From Bacteroidota bacterium (GTDB lineage Bacteria > Bacteroidota > Ignavibacteria > UBA10030 > UBA8401), in NCBI GenBank assembly GCA_025355705.1, contig JANXZD010000315.1, positions 1 to 10,533 on the forward strand: a DNA stretch of 10,533 nt, written 5' to 3'. Each line of letters begins with the position of its first letter. Position 1 is the stretch's first letter. Below are positions 1 to 5,987 of the stretch, piece after piece. A program made the translations under genes and the position numbers. The notes beneath the pieces are model-generated. The model was not told the DNA's origin, did not search any database, and worked only from the letters and a program-made list of their open reading frames with translations.

Positions 1-1870
1 CGCGCATAATGTCCATTTCACGGAGAAGAAATTCATCCCGCACCTGATCGTTGGCTGTTGTTTCACTGATCATGAGCGATGTTCCATAAAATTTATTCAC
101 TCCCTCAAGACGAGAAGCAAGATTCACGGTGTCGCCGATAACAGTATATTCTTTTTTCGATCGTCCGCCGATATAACCGACAACCATTGTTCCTGTATTG
201 ATCCCTATTCGGGTGGAAAAAACAGGTTCTCCTTTGGCTTTCGCATCACGGGTCATCTCCTTCACAACTCGTGAAAATTCATAGGCTGCACGGGTTGCCA
301 GCAATCGGTGATTCGGATTCTTTAACGGAATCCCAAACTGCACCATCACCGCATCGCCGATAAATTTATCAATTGTCCCATCGTGCTTAAAGAAAATATC
401 ATTTGCCGTTGAAAAATAATTATTGAGAAATTCAACCAGCTCTTTCGGTTTTTTGGATTCTGATATCGTGGTGAATCCTTCAATATCGGAGAACATGATC
501 GACGCTTCAACCTCTTCCCCAGCAAGCTCAACTTTTTCAGGGTCAGAGCTCAATTGTTTAACAACATACGGATTGACGAATTGACCGAAGATCTTTTGTA
601 TCTGTCGCTTGTTCCGACCTTCCGTTGCAAAATTCCATCCGATTGAAATGATATACGCTAACACCATCGAGAACAATGGAAAGACAACGTGAACGCTCAC
701 TAATTCCCGAACAAATAATTGCGAAGAGATGAGAAGGAACACAAAAATTGTGGCAATCAATCCGAATGTGCTGACAACAATATTCTCATTATAGTTAGAG
801 ATAAACGAAATGAATATTGCAAGCAAAACAGAAATGATAAAAATCCACCATGAAGGAGTTTCAACAATAAAATCTTGATTCAAAAAATTACTCATGACCG
901 TAGAGTGGATCTCAACTCCAGGATACGGTTCAAGATACGTGAACGGTGTATTCTTCAGATCAAATAAACTCGGTGCATTCGATCCAATAAAAATGATCTT
1001 ATCCTTGAACGCATACGCAGGAATGTCAGACTTCTCACCCTTTTGCTCTTTTATTGCAGAAGCAATAACAGCGTGGATGGAATAATATTTAAATACACCA
1101 TCAGGTCCACCTTTACCGTACCAATAGATCAAATACGGCGATTTTAATTTTTCATCGATTGGATGTTGATCGCCAAAAAGATCTTTATAGATGTTGTAGG
1201 AAAGCGCAAAAATATTTTTCCCTTGGTATGAATATTGAAGCGCAATTCGACGGCACACTCCATCTTCGTCCTGTGCAAAATTGACGACACCAACACTCTT
1301 GGCTGCTTTTTGAAACTGGATCAGCGGTGAATACGATTTATTAAAATCGAACCGCTGTGTCTGTTTCACCGTAGAAGTGACTGATGAAAATCTTACAAGC
1401 GAATCACCAGGTTGGTCCTCTTCTTCCTGTTTAGTAAGAATTGTTGCGAGGTACACATTACCTGAAAGCTTAATTGAATCTGCAAATTTTCGATCATTTT
1501 CCGCACCCACTGAACTTACTCTATCTTGATCGGGTTCTGAAAATTGGAAATCATATACAATCGCTTTTGCACCGGACTTCGCAAGATATCCTGTTGTAAG
1601 CGCATAAAAATCTCGAGGCCAAGGCCAGCTGGTTTGGCTGTTCTTTTTGAAATATTGAAGGCTATTTTGGTCAATCGTAACAATGACGATGTTCGAGTCG
1701 GGGGTACGCGTATTTTGAGCCAGGCGAAATTGAATATCCAGGGCATTCAACTCAACCGATTTCCCGAGTGAAGATAAAGAAATAATATATGCACCGAATA
1801 ATCCAATAAAAGCAGAAACGGCAAAGCGAAATGGTTTTGCAAAAAGGAGTTTTTTTATTGATGGGGACAT
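1..1870 (-). CDS. CHASE2-domain class III adenylate cyclase (C-terminus cut by window edge)
   Basis: Membrane-bound cyclase expected to make cAMP from ATP in the cytoplasm in response to a signal sensed outside by CHASE2. The visible 623 residues show an N-terminal membrane segment (about 17-34), a CHASE2-like extracytoplasmic region (about 40-335, with an early LDIQFRL and a late DKIIFIG stretch), about three membrane helices (341-412), the linker FGQFVNPYVV (428-437) and a cyclase homology domain from about 455. Catalytic residues are all present: metal-binding D462 (FSDIEGFT) and D506 (FIGD), adenine-specifying K502 and T576, and transition-state N583 and R587 (NLASR). The K/T pair is that of class IIIb adenylate cyclases, so I favour cAMP over cGMP. 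The ATG at 1870 is the first start after an in-frame TGA at 1901-1903; no clear Shine-Dalgarno precedes it. It is divergent from the PDZ gene. The family call is firm; the sensed ligand is unknown. Confidence 0.93.
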   Translation of the reverse strand, partial: MSPSIKKLLFAKPFRFAVSAFIGLFGAYIISLSSLGKSVELNALDIQFRLAQNTRTPDSNIVIVTIDQNSLQYFKKNSQTSWPWPRDFYALTTGYLAKSGAKAIVYDFQFSEPDQDRVSSVGAENDRKFADSIKLSGNVYLATILTKQEEEDQPGDSLVRFSSVTSTVKQTQRFDFNKSYSPLIQFQKAAKSVGVVNFAQDEDGVCRRIALQYSYQGKNIFALSYNIYKDLFGDQHPIDEKLKSPYLIYWYGKGGPDGVFKYYSIHAVIASAIKEQKGEKSDIPAYAFKDKIIFIGSNAPSLFDLKNTPFTYLEPYPGVEIHSTVMSNFLNQDFIVETPSWWIFIISVLLAIFISFISNYNENIVVSTFGLIATIFVFLLISSQLFVRELVSVHVVFPLFSMVLAYIISIGWNFATEGRNKRQIQKIFGQFVNPYVVKQLSSDPEKVELAGEEVEASIMFSDIEGFTTISESKKPKELVEFLNNYFSTANDIFFKHDGTIDKFIGDAVMVQFGIPLKNPNHRLLATRAAYEFSRVVKEMTRDAKAKGEPVFSTRIGINTGTMVVGYIGGRSKKEYTVIGDTVNLASRLEGVNKFYGTSLMISETTANDQVRDEFLLREMDIMR

Positions 1871-1906
1871 ACGATTTTTAGAAAGTGTACCAGAAAAACG
1901 TCATTT

Positions 1907-1935
1907 TTGATATGAAATTCAATGAGATTTTTCAA
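1907..1935 (-). promoter_or_regulatory. Candidate sigma70-like promoter for the cyclase gene
   Basis: On the minus strand TTGAAA (1935-1930) and TATCAA (1912-1907) are separated by exactly 17 bases. This would start transcription near 1900, about 30 bases before the cyclase ATG. The -35 box matches the consensus at 5 of 6 positions and the -10 box at 4 of 6. The surrounding DNA is very AT-rich, so chance matches are easy, and the promoter consensus of this lineage may differ. Confidence 0.33.
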
Positions 1936-2045
1936 TTTTTCAATTTTTGTTGCAGAATTCATAAAACATACATTCAGGTATCGTTTTTTGGCAACAACTT
2001 AACAGTGATATTTATGAATAATCTGATAGGATTTTTAAAAAAATG

Positions 2046-2210
2046 GATTCCCGAAAAAATTCCGTCTTTTGTTCCGCTTTCAGAATGCCGTGAGTGCGGA
2101 ATGTAAAAGCGGCAAATCCCGCAAAGAACCGAATCTCAAAAAACGGGACCTTCGGGTATAACAAACACTTCTAACTCATGCTTCATTCCCGCACGATCTT
2201 GGCGGGAATC
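2046..2210. repeat. MITE-like or structured block bounded by an 8-bp inverted repeat
   Basis: The block begins with GATTCCCG (2046-2053) and ends with its exact reverse complement CGGGAATC (2203-2210). Inside are further complementary pairs: CCGCTTT (2074-2080) with AAAGCGG (2106-2112), the competing pair TTCCGC (2072-2077) with GCGGAA (2096-2101), and TCCCG (2117-2121) with CGGGA (2144-2148). By hand count 2071-2160 is 44/90 G+C, against 29/120 for 1921-2040 and 38/120 for 2281-2400. No target-site duplication and no credible coding sequence are visible. It could be a small non-autonomous element, a REP-like cluster or a structured RNA; the sequence alone does not decide. Confidence 0.4.
2185..2209. 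repeat. REP-like GC-rich hairpin
   Basis: ATTCCCGC (2185-2192) and GCGGGAAT (2202-2209) form a perfect 8-bp stem around a 9-base loop. Short palindromes with an ATTCCC...GGGAAT core occur as dispersed intergenic repeats in several bacteria (for example the dRS3 type in Neisseria), although the spacing here differs. It is not followed by a T-run on either strand, so I do not read it as an intrinsic terminator. Confidence 0.5.
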
Positions 2211-2253
2211 TTTCTCAAACGCTAATGGTCACCGTGGAATGTTTCGATCGTTC

Positions 2254-2279
2254 CTAAAAATAATCTTTGTTATTTTTAG
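2254..2279. repeat. AT-rich perfect inverted repeat, 10-bp arms
   Basis: CTAAAAATAA (2254-2263) and TTATTTTTAG (2270-2279) are exact reverse complements around the 6-base loop TCTTTG. The repeat lies about 70 bases upstream of the candidate -35 box of the PDZ gene. Possible roles are a regulator or nucleoid-protein site, or a weak boundary hairpin. The symmetry is certain; the function is unknown. Confidence 0.45.
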
Positions 2280-2346
2280 CAAACACAATACAAATGAAGA
2301 AATGTTCTGTCTTGCTACAATCATCAAGGTATATAGTTAATAGTAT

Positions 2347-2375
2347 TTGAGAAAGGAACTTTACAACAATACGAT
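2347..2375 (+). promoter_or_regulatory. Candidate sigma70-like promoter for the PDZ gene
   Basis: TTGAGA (2347-2352) and TACGAT (2370-2375) are spaced by 17 bases, matching the consensus at 5/6 and 4/6 positions. The predicted start near 2382 would give a leader of about 50 bases ending in the strong ribosome binding site of the gene. No second supporting signal was found. Confidence 0.33.
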
Positions 2376-2421
2376 CGTCTAATTTTGCAGAAGACCCCTA
2401 AAATAAAACATTAACATCCAC

Positions 2422-2429
2422 AAAGGAGG
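2422..2429 (+). promoter_or_regulatory. Strong ribosome binding site of the PDZ gene
   Basis: AAAGGAGG lies four bases before the ATG at 2434. It is the best Shine-Dalgarno match I saw in the window, it fixes the start of the PDZ gene, and it suggests efficient translation. Confidence 0.85.
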
Positions 2430-2433
2430 CGGT

Positions 2434-3348
2434 ATGAATTCACGTTTTGTAATTGTTGCATTGCTGCTCTTTGCCAGTGCATTGAGTTATGCAGAAAATG
2501 GTGAAAAAGAAATGCGGATGAAATCCAAAAAACAAGGATGGCTCGGCGTCGGCATTCAAGATGTAACACCAAAATTCGCAAGAGAAAAAGAATTGAAGAT
2601 AAAAGAAGGTGCCTACATTAACGAAATTGTTGAAGAGAGCCCGGCAGATTCAGCAGGGTTAAAGAAAGGTGATGTCATTGTCGATTTCAATAGTAAAAAA
2701 ATTGAAGCCGCAGAAGATCTTACGAACGCCGTACGCGAAACGAAACCAGGGACCAAAGCAGTTATAAAACTAAATCGTAATGGCGAGAACAAAACCATCT
2801 CCGTAAATATTGGTAAGAATAAAATGCGAATGCCATTTGCGGTAAATGTTCTTCACGCGCCTCGAGTCATGATGAACATGTTTGGCGGCGATATTGAAGG
2901 AATGGACTTAATGGATCTGAACAAACAACTAGCCGATTATTTTGACGTCCCGGGCGGCAAAGGAGTTCTCGTAAAAGAAGTAGAGAAGGATGAAAACGCT
3001 GCAACTGCGGGAATTAAAGCGGGCGATGTTATTACAAAGGTAGGAGATGAAACGATCAAAGATATTGGCGACATCCGCGATGCGATTGCCGATCTTGAAG
3101 AAGGCAACAAAGTGAGCGTTGAACTTATTCGCAAAGGGAAAAAGACAAGTGTTTCTTTAGAAATTTCCGAGAATGAAGTTGGAGACAATATGGATTGGAA
3201 TGAAGAAATGCCCGGAAATTTTAATTTTCACTTTGAACCACCAATGAATATGATGCACAAAGAATTACAAGAAAAATTAAAAGAACTGCCACAGAAACAG
3301 ATTGAAATTCGCAGACTTCAGTCTAAATTGCGCTCTTCAGAAGTATAA
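2434..3348 (+). CDS. Secreted tandem-PDZ protein lacking a protease domain
   Basis: Product of 304 residues predicted to act in the periplasm or envelope as a peptide-binding or adaptor protein. Residues 1-20 form a signal peptide (hydrophobic core VIVALLLFASAL, likely cleavage after SYA). PDZ1 spans about 36-128, with the carboxylate-binding loop at WLGVGIQ (36-42) and a GLKKGDVIVDFN strand. PDZ2 spans about 155-246, with GKGVLV and GIKAGDVI. These are HtrA/DegP-type PDZ domains, but there is no trypsin-like domain and no GNSGG motif, so it is not itself an HtrA protease. Met-rich stretches lie between the PDZ domains (131-160) and after PDZ2 (253-274, including MNMMH). The C-terminus (275-300) is a charged helix that could form a coiled coil. 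A strong ribosome binding site precedes it and a terminator follows, so it is probably monocistronic. The client is unknown; HtrA regulation or a chaperone role is inference. Confidence 0.9.
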   Translation: MNSRFVIVALLLFASALSYAENGEKEMRMKSKKQGWLGVGIQDVTPKFAREKELKIKEGAYINEIVEESPADSAGLKKGDVIVDFNSKKIEAAEDLTNAVRETKPGTKAVIKLNRNGENKTISVNIGKNKMRMPFAVNVLHAPRVMMNMFGGDIEGMDLMDLNKQLADYFDVPGGKGVLVKEVEKDENAATAGIKAGDVITKVGDETIKDIGDIRDAIADLEEGNKVSVELIRKGKKTSVSLEISENEVGDNMDWNEEMPGNFNFHFEPPMNMMHKELQEKLKELPQKQIEIRRLQSKLRSSEV

Positions 3349-3377
3349 ACGATTGTGGTGTGGGGTGAAGTTGGATG

Positions 3378-3413
3378 AACGGCGGCGAATAGCCGCCGTT
3401 TGTGTTTTATTCT
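3378..3413 (+). terminator. Rho-independent terminator of the PDZ gene
   Basis: A perfect 9-bp GC-rich stem pairs AACGGCGGC (3378-3386) with GCCGCCGTT (3392-3400) around a 5-base loop. It is followed by a T-rich tract (TTGTGTTTTATT) about 50 bases beyond the stop codon at 3348. The opposite side lacks a T-run, so it should work only for plus-strand transcription. Confidence 0.85.
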
Positions 3414-3454
3414 CTCTTGGTATCTGAAATAATTCTTTAAAAAACCGATAGCCT

Positions 3455-3835
3455 TTACGTTTTCAAAATCTCCTTATACATTTTCTCCGTTGCTTGAAGA
3501 TCGTTCTCAAATTCCACAAGCTGGATCAGATCAAAGATGAGCGGACCGAACGCTTTGTCATGAAGATTTACAATATCCATATGCTTAGGACACAATGTAA
3601 CGCCGTTATTATAGAGCGGTTTGTCATCACTGCTCCCATTCTCTGTCTCGACTAAGAAGAGAACATCAATGTTCATCGAACTGCCGCATCCCGGCCATTG
3701 ACACGACATCTTATCCCTTTTCAGGACATACTTCCGTATATCTTCATTGCGTCCGGGGTTATTTCTATTTGGTGGCGGCATAATTTTTAATTCAATATAG
3801 ACTTTTTCGCAGCGAACACAATAGATAATCAACAC
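3455..3835 (-). CDS. Small HNH-like zinc protein with degenerate catalytic His positions
   Basis: Product of up to 126 residues. The body resembles an HNH fold: YVLKRDKMSCQWPGC with C45 and C50, then NNGVTLCPKH with C82 and H85. Active HNH nucleases usually carry DH(I/V) between the Cys pairs and a final CxxCH. Here the first motif reads NIDVLFLV with no His, and the end reads CPKHM, so only the Asn (about N77) of the H-N-H triad is clearly kept. I expect a zinc-binding structural or nucleic-acid-binding domain rather than a nuclease. The GTG start at 3835 adds an N-terminal CVRC knuckle (C6, C9); an ATG at 3781 (MPPPNRNN) is an alternative without it, and neither start has a Shine-Dalgarno. 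It sits 18 bases after the lipid kinase stop, in the same reading frame, and is probably the last gene of that operon. Function is not known. Confidence 0.72.
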   Translation of the reverse strand: MLIIYCVRCEKVYIELKIMPPPNRNNPGRNEDIRKYVLKRDKMSCQWPGCGSSMNIDVLFLVETENGSSDDKPLYNNGVTLCPKHMDIVNLHDKAFGPLIFDLIQLVEFENDLQATEKMYKEILKT

Positions 3836-3853
3836 AATTATAGAACTACAATG

Positions 3854-4771
3854 TTATTTGTGCGTTACAACAACATTAAGTGATTTTGAGACAAGAGTAA
3901 CTTCTGTTTTATTGACTTTCCACCCGAAAATTTCTCCATCTCCATGAATCGGATATGGAATTTCACTTTCAACAATAAGTGAAGCGGTATTAAAGATTTC
4001 AATATCTTTTTTACCAATATGTTTTCCGGTCATTACCGATGGAAGAACGGGCAATACTTTAAGGATATTATCTCCGGTCACTCCGCAAACTTCAAATATT
4101 CCGTCGTCAGGCAATGCGTTCGGAGTGAGCATAAATCCGCCACCTTCCCATCTTCCATTTCCGACACACAATAAGAAATAATTTTTTCTCCATTCTTTTC
4201 CATTGCTCGTCACAGAAAATAAATGCGGTTGGTATCCTGCAAGCGTGTGCAGTAAAGCAGTAAGATAAAGAGGGATACCACGCATCCAACGGATCGAGCT
4301 GACTTTTTTTGCGACGGCTGCATCAAATCCAAGTCCGATGGAATTAAAGAATGACCGTTCGGACACACTTCCGTCGAAATGAGAGAGACGAACAAATCCC
4401 GAATCGTATTTAACTGTCTTATAATTGTGAAGAAGAAAAAGTAATTGTGATGGATTTTTAGGTGCGTTGACGATTCGAGCAAAATCATTTCCGGAACCTT
4501 CGCTCAACACCGCCAATGCAGCGTTCGTTCCGACAAGTCCTGAGGCAACTTCATTCACTGTTCCATCACCACCGATGGCCACAACAATGGATGATGTCAA
4601 ACTCGCTGTTCGTGCTAATGCAGTTGCTTCACCCGGAGCAGTTGTGACGAGAAAGGAATAATCAAGATTAGATTGTTGAAGTTCACGTTCTAACTTTGCA
4701 CGAATGTGCTGTGCTTTCCCACGTCCTGCAATTGGATTAAGAATGAAGGTGATATGTCCTGCGTTCATCAT
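3854..4771 (-). CDS. YegS/DgkB-type lipid kinase (diacylglycerol kinase catalytic domain)
   Basis: ATP-dependent kinase of 305 residues, expected to phosphorylate diacylglycerol or a related lipid at the inner face of the membrane and so recycle it to phosphatidic acid. Motifs in order: the N-terminal nucleotide-binding stretch NPIAGRGKA (12-20), the signature GGDGTVNEV (67-75), EGSGNDFAR (91-99, where the family more often has GTGND), FNSIGLGFDA (142-151), NGRWEGGGF (205-213), PDDGIFEV (221-228) and HGDGE (276-280). Length is normal for the family. The start overlaps the stop of the upstream permease gene as ATGA (4771-4768), which predicts translational coupling; a second ATG follows immediately. 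Other lipids (for example sphingoid bases or undecaprenol) cannot be excluded from sequence. Confidence 0.92.
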   Translation of the reverse strand: MMNAGHITFILNPIAGRGKAQHIRAKLERELQQSNLDYSFLVTTAPGEATALARTASLTSSIVVAIGGDGTVNEVASGLVGTNAALAVLSEGSGNDFARIVNAPKNPSQLLFLLHNYKTVKYDSGFVRLSHFDGSVSERSFFNSIGLGFDAAVAKKVSSIRWMRGIPLYLTALLHTLAGYQPHLFSVTSNGKEWRKNYFLLCVGNGRWEGGGFMLTPNALPDDGIFEVCGVTGDNILKVLPVLPSVMTGKHIGKKDIEIFNTASLIVESEIPYPIHGDGEIFGWKVNKTEVTLVSKSLNVVVTHK

Positions 4772-5985
4772 TCGTATCGGAGCGCTTCAATTGGATTGAG
4801 TTGCGCGGCTTTACGGGCGGGATATAATCCAAAGAAAATTCCAATAGCAGCGGAAAAAGTGAATGCAAGAAATATCGAGGTCGATGAGACCATTGTTGTC
4901 CATCCCGCAAATTTTGAAATAAGAGTGGAAGAAAGAACACCAAGAAATACGCCGATCAACCCTCCGAGCAGACTAAGAACAACTGCTTCGATTAAGAATT
5001 GCATCATAATATTTTTTGCAGTCGCACCGATTGCCATTCTGATCCCAATCTCCTTTGTTCGTTCCGTAACGGAAACAAGCATGATATTCATGATGCCGAT
5101 TCCGCCGACAATAAGCGAAATTGAAGCGATGGATGCAAGTAAAATTGTGAGCACTTCCGATGTTGATTGTGCCGCCGTTGCAATTTCTGTTTGACTCCGG
5201 ACGGTGAAATCATTCTCGTCCCACGGTTGTAGTTTATGACGAACGCGTAACAGTTCGGTGATCTGGGACTGCGCATCCACCATTGCATCTTCACTTACTG
5301 CAGAGATCATAATATTGCTCAAAAATGTCTGACCGGTCATTTTTTTCTGCACGGTTGTATACGGCGCAATAATGATGTCATCCTGATCTGACCCTTGTGC
5401 TGATTGTCCTTTCACCGAAAGAACGCCAACAATTCTAAACGGCATCTTTCGTATTCGAATCACCTGTCCAACCGGATCATTTTCCTTGAAAAGATTATCG
5501 GCAATCGTCTGACCGATCACACATACTTTTGTCGCCCCTCGAATATCTGCATCGGTAAAATATTGACCGCTTGTAACAGGCCAGCTTCTGATCGTAAAAT
5601 ATTCCGGTGTTGCTCCAATGATACTTGCCCGCCAATTGAGTTCCTGATACACAATTTGGGCTCCATCTCGAACAGAGGGAGAAGCAAGCGCCACTGAGGG
5701 ACATTGTGTTTGAATTGCAACAAGATCTTCCGGAGTGATCGAAGCAGAGGTTCCGGTCCCTGAACGAACGCCTCCCTGATTGAACGAACCAGGAAAGACG
5801 AGAATGACATTTGTTCCAAGTGAAGCGATCTGCGATTTAATATTTTCCTGCGCACCGGTTCCTACGGCCATCATTGCGATCACCGCACTAACGCCAATAA
5901 TAATTCCCAACATCGTTAAGAATGAACGAACTTTATTGCGCGTCAGCGAGATAAGTGCAATCTCAAATATATCGAGTATTCCCAT
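4768..5985 (-). CDS. MacB/FtsX-family ABC transporter permease (no ATPase domain)
   Basis: Inner-membrane permease of 405 residues of the MacB/LolC type, thought to couple cytoplasmic ATP hydrolysis to movements of a periplasmic domain (mechanotransmission) for export of a peptide, lipid or lipoprotein. It has a short N-terminal amphipathic region, TM1 (about 20-42), a MacB-type periplasmic domain (about 43-270), and TM2-TM4 (about 277-305, 330-356, 370-390). Family signatures are SVTERTKEIGIRMAIGA (305-321) and the C-terminal GLYPARKAAQLNPIEALRYE (386-405). There is no Walker A, signature or Walker B sequence, so it is a half-transporter that needs a separate ATPase. It starts 2 bases after the adaptor stop (5988) and overlaps the lipid kinase by 4 bases. 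Substrate unknown. Confidence 0.94.
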   Translation of the reverse strand: MGILDIFEIALISLTRNKVRSFLTMLGIIIGVSAVIAMMAVGTGAQENIKSQIASLGTNVILVFPGSFNQGGVRSGTGTSASITPEDLVAIQTQCPSVALASPSVRDGAQIVYQELNWRASIIGATPEYFTIRSWPVTSGQYFTDADIRGATKVCVIGQTIADNLFKENDPVGQVIRIRKMPFRIVGVLSVKGQSAQGSDQDDIIIAPYTTVQKKMTGQTFLSNIMISAVSEDAMVDAQSQITELLRVRHKLQPWDENDFTVRSQTEIATAAQSTSEVLTILLASIASISLIVGGIGIMNIMLVSVTERTKEIGIRMAIGATAKNIMMQFLIEAVVLSLLGGLIGVFLGVLSSTLISKFAGWTTMVSSTSIFLAFTFSAAIGIFFGLYPARKAAQLNPIEALRYE

Positions 5986-5987
5986 AA

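Noticed and set aside
1927..1950. Tandem copies of ATTTTTCA (two perfect, one partial)
   Set aside because: Only about 24 bases in very AT-rich DNA; probably simple-sequence drift, although it contributes the candidate -35 box of the cyclase promoter.
1885..2106. 73-codon plus-strand open frame in the divergent intergenic region
   Set aside because: It is Phe/Asn-rich from AT-rich DNA, lacks a ribosome binding site, runs into the palindromic block and shows no recognisable domain.
3378..3400. Terminator considered as bidirectional for the minus-strand HNH-like gene
   Set aside because: The minus-strand side of the stem is followed by mixed sequence without a T-run.
3836..3856. Possible readthrough fusion of the lipid kinase and the HNH-like gene, which share a frame
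   Set aside because: The kinase ends at its normal motif and length, the TAA is a plain stop with no recoding signal I can see, and a GTG start follows within 18 bases.
4706..5194. 162-codon plus-strand open frame
   Set aside because: It lies antisense to the lipid kinase and permease genes, both of which have clear family motifs; the antisense frame shows none.
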